Shown: one piece after another, positions 1 through 9,251 of the stretch
Position numbering within the stretch: the stretch's first letter is position 1
Layout: each line of letters starts with the position of its first letter
Source of the DNA: Luteimonas panaciterrae
GTDB lineage: Bacteria; Pseudomonadota; Gammaproteobacteria; Xanthomonadales; Xanthomonadaceae
Assembly (NCBI RefSeq): GCF_020511115.1
Contig: NZ_JAJAVH010000007.1
Location: 582,907-646,906, forward strand
DNA length: 64,000 bases
Direction: 5' to 3'
Program-made: the position numbers and the translations under genes
The notes under the pieces: model-generated
Seen by the model: the letters and a program-made list of their open reading frames with translations, nothing else
Told to the model about the DNA's origin: nothing
Database searches by the model: none

Positions 1-439
1 CCACATGGCCGAGATCGAATACGCGCGTGGCGATCATGCTGCTGCGGCGGCAAGGTTGCGACGCGTACTCGCCATCACGCCGGAACCCGAAGCGCTCGGA
101 CTGCTCGGCGACATCCTTGTCGGCACCGGCGAGCATGAGCAGGGCCATCGCGCGATCGACGCCGCGCGCGCCGGTTACGAGGCACTGCTGCGCGATCAGC
201 CACTCGCCTATGCCGACCATGCGGCCGAGTTCTATCTCGGTCCCGGCCAGGATTACACGCGCGCCTGGCAACTGGCGCGGCAGAATCTCGACAATCGGCC
301 GACGCCGCGTGCCTACGAGCTGGCGATCGATGCCGCGCGCGCATCGGGGAATGCCGACACGGCGTGCGAGCTGCTCGCGCGTGATCGCGCCCGCTATGGG
401 CGCGAAGCACTCCCCGCGAATGGGGGCTGCGGAACGTGA
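1..439 (+). CDS. TPR-repeat protein, C-terminal part (truncated by window edge)
   Basis: The reading frame is open at the left edge of the window and ends with TGA at 437-439. The visible 144 residues are Ala/Arg-rich and helical, with segments such as EALGLLGDILVGTGEHEQG and AYELAIDAARASGNADTACE that look like tetratricopeptide helix pairs. An ATG at position 5 is in frame, but it lies inside what looks like continuing repeat sequence, so the true start is probably upstream of the window. TPR proteins act as protein-protein scaffolds; no enzyme motif is visible. It converges on the FAD oxidoreductase gene with a 24-base gap. Confidence 0.6.
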   Translation, partial: HMAEIEYARGDHAAAAARLRRVLAITPEPEALGLLGDILVGTGEHEQGHRAIDAARAGYEALLRDQPLAYADHAAEFYLGPGQDYTRAWQLARQNLDNRPTPRAYELAIDAARASGNADTACELLARDRARYGREALPANGGCGT

Positions 440-457
440 ATCATCACGTCAACGCTC

Positions 458-496
458 CGCGATTTAGCTTGGACGCGGACTGCGTCCAAGATCGCG
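458..496. terminator. Inverted repeat at the convergent gene ends
   Basis: A 9-bp perfect stem, CTTGGACGC (468-476) and GCGTCCAAG (482-490), is flanked by a further CGCGAT/ATCGCG pair. It lies between the TPR gene and the FAD oxidoreductase gene and includes the last codons of the latter. There is no T-run, so it may be a weak terminator or only a coincidence of coding sequence. Confidence 0.35.
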
Positions 497-2098
497 CAGG
501 ATTTCACGCGCCGCGTTGCGTCCCGGCAAACCGGTGACACCACCACCGGGATGGGTGCCGGAGCCGCACAGGTAGAGACTGCGCAAGGCACCACGGTAAT
601 TGCCCTGGCCGAGCAGCGGGCGCGCGGAGAACAGCTGATCGAGTCCGAGCGAACCGTGGAAGATATCGCCGCCGATCAGGCCGAAACGCCGTTCGAGATC
701 CAGCGGCGAAAGTGCTTCATAGCCCAGCACGCTGCGCTTGAAATTCGGCGCGTAGGCGTCGACGGTTTCGATCATCAGTTGCGCGACGGTGTCGCGGTGC
801 GCGCCCCAGCCGCCGCCGACTTCACTGCTGTCGGACAACTCCGGACTCACGTGCTGGCAGAACAGGCTGGCGACATGCTGCCCAGCCGGTGCGAGCGTGT
901 CGTCGAGCGTGGAAGAGATCACTACTTCGACGATCGGCGCACGCGCCCAGCCGGCGTTGTATTGCTTCGATTTCGCGTCGAAGTAGGCCTGCTCGAAATA
1001 ACGCAGCGACGGCCCGATCAGGATGCCACTCTGGTGGTGCGGTTGCAGCTGTGTTCCCGGCGCGGCGGTGAAATCCGGCAATTCCGACAAGGCGACGTTC
1101 ATGCGGAACGTACCCGATCCGCAGCGATAGCGCGCGATGCGCTCGGCGGTGTCGTCGTCGAGCGCGTTGCGCTCGACGAGCTTCGTGTAGAGCAGCTTCG
1201 GATTGAGATTGGACACGACGGTGCGGGCGCGGAATTCGCGTCCATCCGCCAGCCTCGCGCCAACCGCACCACCGTTCTCGACCAGCACGGATGCCACATC
1301 GGCATCGGTTTCGACGATGACGCCGCGCGCGGCACATTCCTTCGCCATCGCCTGCGTGATCGCGCCCATGCCGCCGATGGCGTGTCCCCATACGCCGCTC
1401 TTGCCGTTGACCTCGCCGAAGACGTGATGCAACAACACGTAGGCGGAGCCGGGCGTGTACGGGCTGGCGAAATTGCCCACCACCGAATCCCAGCCGAGCA
1501 CGGCCTTCAGCGGTTCGGACTCGAACCACTGGTCGAGCATTTCTCCTGCCGACTTGGTGAACAGGTCGAGCAGATCGCGGCGACCGCGCATGTCCAGATG
1601 CTTGAGCTGCTTCGCCACCGCATACGAGGACAGCCAGTCGGCGAGCACGAAACGATCGCTCACGTTCGGCGGCGTGCGCGTCATCAACTCGCGCAGCACG
1701 ACGACGATGCGGTCGAGCATGTCGTAGTACGCGGGCAACCGTTCCGCGTCACGCTGCGACCAGCGCGCGACCTCCGCCTGCGTGCCGGCTCCGCCGAGAC
1801 GGAACGCGCGCCCGTCCGGCAGCGGCAGGAAATTCGCGTAAGGCCGCTCCACCACGCGCAGACCGTGTTCGGCTAGGCGCAGTTCGCGGATCACTTTCGG
1901 ATTGAGCAGGCTGACCGTGTAGCTGGCGACCGAATTGCGGAATCCAGGATGGAATTCCTCGGTGACCGCGGCACCGCCGACGATGCCGCGCCGCTCCAGC
2001 ACGCGCACGCGCAATCCGGCGGCGGCGAGATAAGCGGCACAGACCAGGCCGTTATGGCCGCCGCCGATGATCAATACGTCGGAAGTCTGTTCGCTCAT
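464..2098 (-). CDS. Phytoene desaturase-like FAD-dependent oxidoreductase (PYROXD2/CrtI superfamily)
   Basis: The 544-residue protein begins with a classic Rossmann FAD site, IIGGGHNGLVCAAYL (about residues 9-23), followed by ERRGIVGGAAVTEE, as in NAD(P)/FAD oxidoreductases of the phytoene desaturase / PYROXD2 family. The C-terminal end has LYLCGSGTHPGGGVTGLPG, the second FAD contact typical of the group. The substrate cannot be read from sequence. The ATG at 2096-2098 overlaps the stop of the upstream MurG-like gene (ATGA), so the two are translationally coupled. An in-frame extension upstream of 2098 exists but lies inside the neighbouring gene and was rejected. No signal peptide or membrane segment is obvious. 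Confidence 0.85.
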   Translation of the reverse strand: MSEQTSDVLIIGGGHNGLVCAAYLAAAGLRVRVLERRGIVGGAAVTEEFHPGFRNSVASYTVSLLNPKVIRELRLAEHGLRVVERPYANFLPLPDGRAFRLGGAGTQAEVARWSQRDAERLPAYYDMLDRIVVVLRELMTRTPPNVSDRFVLADWLSSYAVAKQLKHLDMRGRRDLLDLFTKSAGEMLDQWFESEPLKAVLGWDSVVGNFASPYTPGSAYVLLHHVFGEVNGKSGVWGHAIGGMGAITQAMAKECAARGVIVETDADVASVLVENGGAVGARLADGREFRARTVVSNLNPKLLYTKLVERNALDDDTAERIARYRCGSGTFRMNVALSELPDFTAAPGTQLQPHHQSGILIGPSLRYFEQAYFDAKSKQYNAGWARAPIVEVVISSTLDDTLAPAGQHVASLFCQHVSPELSDSSEVGGGWGAHRDTVAQLMIETVDAYAPNFKRSVLGYEALSPLDLERRFGLIGGDIFHGSLGLDQLFSARPLLGQGNYRGALRSLYLCGSGTHPGGGVTGLPGRNAAREILRDLGRSPRPS

Positions 2099-3237
2099 TT
2101 CGCACCTCGCGCGGCCAGCATGCGCTCGACCTGATCGGCCAGATTGGCCGCCGCTTGCGGACGCGCCATCGTGCTGGCCACCGCGGCCGCTTGCGGGAGT
2201 TTCGTGTCGGAGGCGAACAGTTCCGCCAGCAACGCGGTCAAGGCTTCGACGCTGAGGTCCGGTTCCATCACGCACCAGCCGGCGCCGGCCGCGGCCATCG
2301 TTTCGGCGTTGCGGCGCTGTTCTTCGCGCGAACCACCTTGCGGGATCGGCACGAAGATCGCGGGACGACCGACCGTGAGCAGATCGGCGGCGGTACTCGC
2401 GCCCGCGCGCGTGATGACCAGATGCGCCTGCGCCAGACGCGCGCCCATGTCCTCGAAGAACGGGCGGATCGTGGCTTCCACGCCTGCTTCGCGCAATCGT
2501 GCAGTGATGGCGTCGGTGTCGTCACCTTTGTATTGCAGCGACACGTGCAAGCGTCGACGGATCTGCTCCGGCAACGCCAACAGCGCTGGCGGTACCGTTT
2601 CGCCGAAGACGCGCGCACTCTGGCTACCGCCGACGACCAGCAGATGCAATGGGGTTTCCATCGAGAGCGCGGGATACGGCGCGCGCGCGGCAAGGATGTC
2701 GCGCCGCACCGGATTGCCGGTCTCGACGATGTTCGCGGCATCGAAGCCACCGGCGCCGGACACACGCGGAAACGAGATGGCAAGCGCATCGGCGAAGCGC
2801 AGCAGCTGCCGGTTCGCCATGCTGAGTTGGGTCGCCTGTTCGTGCAGCAGCAGCGGCAGGCCGCGGATCTTCGCCGCCACTGCTGGCGCGAAGCTCGGAT
2901 AACCACCGAAACCGGCCACCAAGGCGACACCTCGACGCTTCATGTCGCGCCGCGCCTGCCAGGCCGCGCGTGCGATCGTCAGCGCGGCGGCGAGCTTGCC
3001 GATCAAACCGCCAGCCAGACTGCGCGCGGGCAGCACCACGTAGGGCAGCCCTTCCAGCGCCTTCGTGTAGGCGGCACCGCGGCGCTCCGTGTAGATCACC
3101 ACCTGGTGCCCACGCGCGAGCAGTTCGCGCGCCAGCGCTTCCGCCGGGAACAGGTGTCCGCCGGTGCCGCCCGCGGCGAGCCCGATCGTGCGTGAAGTGA
3201 CGTCTGGATTGCGTGCCGGCTGCGTCATGGAAGGCAT
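2095..3237 (-). CDS. murG: MurG-type UDP-GlcNAc glycosyltransferase
   Basis: The protein has 380 residues, close to the usual MurG length. MurG transfers GlcNAc from UDP-GlcNAc to lipid I at the inner face of the membrane. Visible family marks are the N-terminal glycine loop GGTGGHLFPAEALA (about residues 23-36), GFGGYPSFAPAVAA, LLLHEQATQLSMANR, GNPVRRDI, LLVVGGSQSARVF and the C-terminal nucleotide-binding stretch ITRAGASTAADLLTVGRPAIFVP. Several of these look more like alphaproteobacterial MurG than the Xanthomonas type. The gene is not in a dcw cluster; it is coupled by ATGA overlap to a FAD oxidoreductase. It may be a second MurG or a related glycosyltransferase acting on another lipid. 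The start may be 3237 or the in-frame ATG at 3228. Confidence 0.8.
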   Translation of the reverse strand: MPSMTQPARNPDVTSRTIGLAAGGTGGHLFPAEALARELLARGHQVVIYTERRGAAYTKALEGLPYVVLPARSLAGGLIGKLAAALTIARAAWQARRDMKRRGVALVAGFGGYPSFAPAVAAKIRGLPLLLHEQATQLSMANRQLLRFADALAISFPRVSGAGGFDAANIVETGNPVRRDILAARAPYPALSMETPLHLLVVGGSQSARVFGETVPPALLALPEQIRRRLHVSLQYKGDDTDAITARLREAGVEATIRPFFEDMGARLAQAHLVITRAGASTAADLLTVGRPAIFVPIPQGGSREEQRRNAETMAAAGAGWCVMEPDLSVEALTALLAELFASDTKLPQAAAVASTMARPQAAANLADQVERMLAARGAK

Positions 3238-3430
3238 CGAATGGGAAGCCGGGCACTATAGCGGCGGGCGGCGCCGGCAGCCAGAAACAGGGGCTGCAGC
3301 GGCCATGCGGCACATGCTGGACGATCGATCATCAATCCTCGACACGCGGGCATTCCGTGCGTCTTCCCGCGCGACCACAGCGGCGGCCAGGCAATCCCGC
3401 CGCGCTCACGAGGTATGGACGCACAGCTAG

Positions 3431-3458
3431 CGCTGTTCACTTAAAAGCATGAACAGCG
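3431..3458. promoter_or_regulatory. Perfect 9-bp dyad, operator-like
   Basis: CGCTGTTCA (3431-3439) and TGAACAGCG (3450-3458) form a perfect inverted repeat around a 10-base A/T-rich spacer. It sits in the roughly 370-base gene-free stretch between the divergent murG-like and phoX-like genes (3238-3611), about 150 bases upstream of the phoX-like start. The geometry fits an operator for a dimeric regulator. No gene was seen in the rest of this stretch. Confidence 0.4.
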
Positions 3459-3611
3459 AAGCCCCGCATATCGCGAGGTTTCGTATTGAACAGTTCGCCC
3501 TCCGCTCGCCGAGGCGTTCACAAACATTGGCTTCACGAGCACGGGTGCTGCCACCCGACTGTCATGGTTGCGGAATACGGTCAGCCTTCCCCCAGGCAGC
3601 CCGGAGCACCC

Positions 3612-5030
3612 ATGTCTCGGCAACCCAACCCTCCTGTTCTCAACGCACCTGTCCCCCTCGATATGCCCCGCCGGCGCGAATTCCTGCGCCAAACCTTCAT
3701 TACCGCCGGCGCGATCAGCCTCGGCAGCTTCCTCGCCGACGACAGCGCCGCCGCCGTCTTGAAGCCCGAACACGGGCACGGACATGGCCACTGGCCGTGG
3801 CCCGGCGGCCGTTTCAGCCCCTTCTCGAAATTCTCGGAACTGCAGCCGCCCAACGCCGACGGCGTGATGCTGCCGCGGGGGTTCCACGCGCGCGTCGTGG
3901 CGCGTTCGAGCCAGCGCCCGAGCGCGGCCAGCACCTATTCGTGGCACGGCGCGCCCGATGGCGGCGCCACCTTCGCCACGCGCGGCGGTGGCTGGGTCTA
4001 TGTGAGCAATGCCGAACTGCACGATGGCGCGGGCGGCGTCGGCGCGCTGCGCTTCGATCGCTTCGGAACGGTGATCGATGCATATCCGATCCTGCTCGGC
4101 ACGTCGGTCAATTGCGCGGGCGGTCCGACGCCCTGGAACACCTGGCTGTCCTGCGAGGAGCATGCCAGCGGCCTGGTGTGGGAATGCGATCCCTACGTCG
4201 CCAACGGCCATCGTCCGGGCCGCTATCCGGACACCGACGGCCGCAGCCTGCCCGCGCTCGGCCTGTTCGAACACGAAGCGGTGGCGGTCGATCCGTTCCA
4301 GCGCGTTCTGTACATGACCGAGGATGCCGGTTCCGGTGGCGGCGGACGTGTCTATCGCTTCGTTCCCACGCATCGCGATTGGCCGCCGGGCCGTGGCGTG
4401 CGCCCCAAGTTGCGCGACGGGCGACTGCAGGTGCTACGGATCAAGACGTTCGCGGACGATGTCGATCCGAGCGCCCTCGACCTGGCCGGGCGCATCACGG
4501 TCGACACACCGCCGCAGCCGGTGGAATGGGTCGATGCGCTGGAACCGAATCAACCGCAGAGAGCCGTGCGCGACAGCTATCGCGCTGCGGGAACCACACC
4601 GCCCGGCCAGCATTTCCCCAAGGCCGAGGGCATGTGGTTCTTCAACGGCATCGTCTACTTCGTTACCTCGTTCAATCAGCGCATCTGGGCCTACGACACG
4701 CATCATTCGACGCTAGAGCTGATCTACGACGGCAATGTGGGCGACAAGAGCAAGCATTCGATCGACGAGCCGGACAACCTGATCGTCTCGCCGCTGGGCG
4801 ACATCCTGGTGGCCGAGGATTCGGGCAATCTCGAGATCGGCGTGCTGCGATTGCACGACGGCACCTCGCAGCCGCTGATGCGGCTGATCGGGCATGACGA
4901 CAGCGAGGTCACCGGCCTGGCGTTGTCGCCGGACGGGCGGCGCCTGTATTTCAGTTCGCAGCGCGGCGAGACCGGTCACGACGAGGATGGCATCACGTTC
5001 GAGGTCACCCTGCCGTTCCCGGCCAAATAA
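3612..5030 (+). CDS. PhoX-family (DUF839) protein, Tat-exported
   Basis: The 472-residue protein starts with a twin-arginine signal (RRREFLRQTF, about residues 20-29, followed by a hydrophobic stretch ending in SAAA), so it is probably exported folded by Tat. The family marks of DUF839/PhoX are clear: NCAGGPTPWNTWLSCEE, FEHEAVAVDP, YMTEDAGSGGGGRVYRF and, near the C-terminus, EPDNLIVSPLGDILVAEDSG. PhoX enzymes are periplasmic calcium-dependent alkaline phosphatases, but many DUF839 proteins have no tested activity, so phosphatase function is inference. A His-rich run HGHGHGHW follows the signal peptide and may bind metal. The ATG at 3612 was chosen because it puts the Tat motif near the N-terminus. 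Confidence 0.85.
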   Translation: MSRQPNPPVLNAPVPLDMPRRREFLRQTFITAGAISLGSFLADDSAAAVLKPEHGHGHGHWPWPGGRFSPFSKFSELQPPNADGVMLPRGFHARVVARSSQRPSAASTYSWHGAPDGGATFATRGGGWVYVSNAELHDGAGGVGALRFDRFGTVIDAYPILLGTSVNCAGGPTPWNTWLSCEEHASGLVWECDPYVANGHRPGRYPDTDGRSLPALGLFEHEAVAVDPFQRVLYMTEDAGSGGGGRVYRFVPTHRDWPPGRGVRPKLRDGRLQVLRIKTFADDVDPSALDLAGRITVDTPPQPVEWVDALEPNQPQRAVRDSYRAAGTTPPGQHFPKAEGMWFFNGIVYFVTSFNQRIWAYDTHHSTLELIYDGNVGDKSKHSIDEPDNLIVSPLGDILVAEDSGNLEIGVLRLHDGTSQPLMRLIGHDDSEVTGLALSPDGRRLYFSSQRGETGHDEDGITFEVTLPFPAK

Positions 5031-5055
5031 TTCGATTCGGAAACGGCACAGGCAA

Positions 5056-5088
5056 CAAAAAAGCCCCGCATCGCTGCGGGGCTTTTCT
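5056..5088. terminator. Bidirectional rho-independent terminator between phoX-like gene and groL
   Basis: AAGCCCCGCA (5061-5070), loop TCGC, TGCGGGGCTT (5075-5084) make a strong GC stem with an A-run before and TTTTCTT after. It serves both convergent genes. Confidence 0.9.
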
Positions 5089-5111
5089 TGTGCTTCGCGG
5101 GAAGCAGCGGC

Positions 5112-6755
<1,644 letters not shown>

Positions 6756-6809
6756 TCAAAACTCCAGGGGATTTTTCAGATTTCGAAATTGGGGTGTGAC
6801 GCGGCGCGA

Positions 6810-7097
6810 TCAGCCGACGATGGCGAGGATGTCGTCTTCGCGCACGATCTTGTATTCGACGCCGTCCTGCTTGTAGGACGAGCCCGAGTACTGGCCGTAG
6901 ATGACCTTGTCACCGACCTTGACCTTCGGGGCGCGCAGGCTGCCGTTGTCGAGCGCCTTGCCCTCACCGACGGCGACCACTTCGCCCTTGGTCGGCTTTT
7001 CCTTGGCGTTGTCGGGGATGAGGATGCCACCGGCGGTGACTTCGTCGGCTTCAACGGGTTTCACGACCACGCGGTCGTAGAGCGGCTTGAGATTCAT
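6810..7097 (-). CDS. groES: 10 kDa co-chaperonin GroES
   Basis: The 95-residue protein is the heptameric lid of GroEL. It begins [18 protein letters not shown] and carries the mobile loop (about residues 17-34, [18 protein letters not shown]) that contacts GroEL, and it ends DDILAIVG. The ATG at 7095-7097 matches the family start; an 18-codon in-frame extension lies in the leader and was rejected. It is the first gene of groES-groEL. Confidence 0.97.
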   Translation of the reverse strand: MNLKPLYDRVVVKPVEADEVTAGGILIPDNAKEKPTKGEVVAVGEGKALDNGSLRAPKVKVGDKVIYGQYSGSSYKQDGVEYKIVREDDILAIVG

Positions 7098-7151
7098 TGC
7101 AACCCTCGCAAATGATTGAAAGAAAAGAATAAATTGACGAAACAAACGCAA

Positions 7152-7181
7152 ATTTTAGCAGTCGAATGTGACGAGTGCCAA
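7152..7181 (-). promoter_or_regulatory. groES promoter overlapping a CIRCE operator
   Basis: On the minus strand TTGGCA (7176-7181) and TAAAAT (7152-7157) are separated by 18 bases, a good sigma-70 pair. The CIRCE heat-shock operator (consensus TTAGCACTC-N9-GAGTGCTAA) lies on top of it at 7155-7181: TTGGCACTC, nine bases, GACTGCTAA, with one mismatch in each arm. HrcA bound here would block the promoter, so groES-groEL is probably repressed by HrcA and released on heat shock. HrcA itself is not in the window. Confidence 0.8.
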
Positions 7182-7190
7182 ACTCGCGGG

Positions 7191-7213
7191 CAAGAAAACC
7201 CGGCGAGGCCGGG
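7191..7213 (-). terminator. Rho-independent terminator downstream of the SDR gene
   Basis: On the minus strand CCCGGC, loop CTC, GCCGGG is followed by TTTTCTTG. It should end the transcript of the MDR-SDR pair, just upstream of the groES promoter. Confidence 0.65.
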
Positions 7214-7310
7214 ATGGCGTTGACATGAGGAGGGCGCCCCGGCTTTTCAAGGGGCGGGAGTCGTCGGCGACGCCGGGATGGTCCTATGCCGTCCTGGCGC
7301 ACTCACGGGC

Positions 7311-8069
7311 TCAATGGGCGAAGTAGTGCATGCCGCCGTCGACGGGGATGACCGCCCCGGTGACGTAGTGGGCCAGGGGCGAAGCCAGGAAGGCGGCCAC
7401 GCGGCCGATGTCTTCGGGATCGCCAAAATCGCCGGCCGGAATGTTGCGCGCGATGAATTCCTGGCGCTCGGCTTCGGTGGCATGCAGGCGAGCCAGGGTC
7501 TGCGCGCTCCTGATCCGCCCCGGCGCGATGCAGTTGACCGTGATTCCTTCGGACGCCACATCGCAGGACAGCCCCTTGGACCACAGGTGCAAGGCGCCTT
7601 TGGCGGCGCTGGCGGCATTGAGGCGGCGAGGCTCCATCGAACCGCTGATATTGATCACACGTCCCCAGCGGTGGGCGAGCATGCCGGGGAGCAGTAGCTG
7701 GGTCAGACGGCGTGCCGAGGCGAAGTTCAAGGCAAAGGCTTCCTCCCAGACCGTCTCGTCGCTCTGGAAGTCGGTGGGCCGGGAACCACCCGCGCAGTTG
7801 GCCAGGATGTGGATCGAGCCGAGCGCCGCGTGGGCCTGTGCCGCCACGCGAATGATCTGTTCGTGATCGGTGAGATCACCTTCCAGCACAACCGGCTCGG
7901 GATGACCGGCCGCGCGCAGCTCATCCGCCAAGTCCCGCAGGCCGTCGACGTCGCGTGCGGTGAGCGCGAGACGCACGCCCTCGCCCGCCAGCACGCGCGC
8001 CACTCCGGCACCGATACCGGAACTGGCACCCGTCACCAATGCCGCGCGTCCTGTCAGTTGCAGATCCAT
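7311..8069 (-). CDS. Short-chain dehydrogenase/reductase-like protein without the catalytic Tyr
   Basis: The 252-residue protein has the SDR cofactor loop TGASSGIGAGVA (about residues 14-25), the NCAGGS segment (NAG position), ALNFASARRL and a C-terminal ITGAVIPVDGG-type end (YVTGAVIPVDGG). In classical SDRs the active site is Ser then YxxxK. Here the stretch is ISGSMEPRRLNAASAAKGAL: the Lys is present but the Tyr position is Ala. It may be inactive, use another residue, or belong to an SDR branch with a changed centre. It is encoded 76 bases downstream of an MDR dehydrogenase on the same strand, both divergent from a LysR regulator, so it may act on the same metabolite. Confidence 0.8.
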   Translation of the reverse strand: MDLQLTGRAALVTGASSGIGAGVARVLAGEGVRLALTARDVDGLRDLADELRAAGHPEPVVLEGDLTDHEQIIRVAAQAHAALGSIHILANCAGGSRPTDFQSDETVWEEAFALNFASARRLTQLLLPGMLAHRWGRVINISGSMEPRRLNAASAAKGALHLWSKGLSCDVASEGITVNCIAPGRIRSAQTLARLHATEAERQEFIARNIPAGDFGDPEDIGRVAAFLASPLAHYVTGAVIPVDGGMHYFAH

Positions 8070-8145
8070 GATTCAAATTCCTCGTACAAAAAAGTCGTGA
8101 TGTGTGAAATAGCGAAGGCATCGCGTCATCGCTTTCCATCGGCGA

Positions 8146-9156
8146 TCAATCCATCCGGATCACTGGCTTGCCGATCGCACGGTTGCTGCCGATCGAGGCG
8201 ATCGCCGCCACGGCGTCATCGAATCCATGCACGGCGCCGACCACCGGCTCGATGCGATGCCGTTCGACCGCGGCGAGAAAATCCTCGAGATCGCGGCGGC
8301 CGCCGACGCTGACGCCGTGCACGTTGAGCTGGCGCGACATGATCGGTGCGATCAGGTTGCCGTTGACCTCGAAGCCCTGCAGGAAGCCGACGATCGCGAT
8401 ATGCGCGTTGTCGGCCGCCGCATCGAGCAGAGCAAGCAGCGCATTACCGCCGACGACATCGACGATGCCGTCGACACCGCGGCCATCCGTCAGATCGCGC
8501 ACGACCGCGGCCAGGTCCGGCGTGCGCTTGTAGTCGATCACGGCGCGCGCGCCGAGCGTGCGCAGCAACTCTGCTTTCGCTTCGTCGCTGGTGGTGGCGA
8601 TCACGTCGATGCCGTCGGCGACGGCGAGTTGCAGCGCCATCAGCGAGACGCTTCCCGTGCCTTGCACCAGCAGATGCGCTCCGGGCCGCAGCTGCAACCG
8701 TCGCAGCGCCGTCCACGCGGTCAGGCCGGACACCGGCAATACCGACACCTGTTCGACATCCAGGAATTCCGGCGCCCGCAGCGCGGCGTTCGCCGGCAGG
8801 CGGATGTATTGCGCGAGCCAGCCATCGAGCGGGCCACCGAGCTTGCTGGCGTGATAGGCCGAACGAAAAGGGCCGTCCTGCCACGCGGTGGCATACAGCC
8901 CGACCACGCGATCGCCGATGCGCAGATCCTCGACGCCCTCCCCGACCGCCTCGATCCGGCCGACACCGTCCGACAAGGGCACGAACGGCCGCGGCAGCGA
9001 CGACTGATAACGCCCGGTGGCGAGCGCGTAATCCCGGTAATTGACCGAGGCGGCCTCGACCCGGACCACGACCTCACCGGGGCCCGGCGACGGGGTGGGC
9101 AGCAGCAGCCGGCGCAGACTGTCCAAGGTATGGCCTTGGAGTTCGTAGGCATCCAT
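8146..9156 (-). CDS. NAD(P)-dependent alcohol dehydrogenase / quinone oxidoreductase-like (MDR family)
   Basis: The 336-residue protein has the GroES-like N-terminal fold (SPGPGEVVVRVEAASVNYRD, GVGRIEAVGEGVEDLRIGDRV) and a Rossmann cofactor domain with GTGSVSLMALQLA. The four-cysteine structural zinc lobe of classical alcohol dehydrogenases is absent, so it is of the zinc-independent quinone-oxidoreductase-like type. The likely reaction is NAD(P)H-linked reduction of an enone, quinone or ketone; the substrate is unknown. It is the first gene of a two-gene unit with the SDR-like gene and is divergent from the LysR gene, the usual arrangement for a LysR target. Confidence 0.85.
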   Translation of the reverse strand: MDAYELQGHTLDSLRRLLLPTPSPGPGEVVVRVEAASVNYRDYALATGRYQSSLPRPFVPLSDGVGRIEAVGEGVEDLRIGDRVVGLYATAWQDGPFRSAYHASKLGGPLDGWLAQYIRLPANAALRAPEFLDVEQVSVLPVSGLTAWTALRRLQLRPGAHLLVQGTGSVSLMALQLAVADGIDVIATTSDEAKAELLRTLGARAVIDYKRTPDLAAVVRDLTDGRGVDGIVDVVGGNALLALLDAAADNAHIAIVGFLQGFEVNGNLIAPIMSRQLNVHGVSVGGRRDLEDFLAAVERHRIEPVVGAVHGFDDAVAAIASIGSNRAIGKPVIRMD

Positions 9157-9251
9157 GAGCGACCTCCGGGAAGTGAGGTGCGCAGCCTATTATTGAATCA
9201 TTCGCTGATATACGATCATTAAATCAAATAATCATTGCTTAAAACTCAACA
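9157..9251. promoter_or_regulatory. Divergent control region of MDR gene and LysR gene
   Basis: The 95-base spacer becomes A/T-rich over 9190-9245, unlike its surroundings. It holds the imperfect palindrome TGATATACGATCA (9206-9218) and further ATCATT/AATCA half-sites (9196, 9217, 9223, 9232), which fit a LysR box. No clear -35/-10 pair was assigned. Confidence 0.45.

Noticed and set aside
551..1876. Long rightward frame opposite the FAD oxidoreductase
   Set aside because: It is the antisense shadow of 464-2098; composition is Arg/His/Gln-rich and has no family marks.
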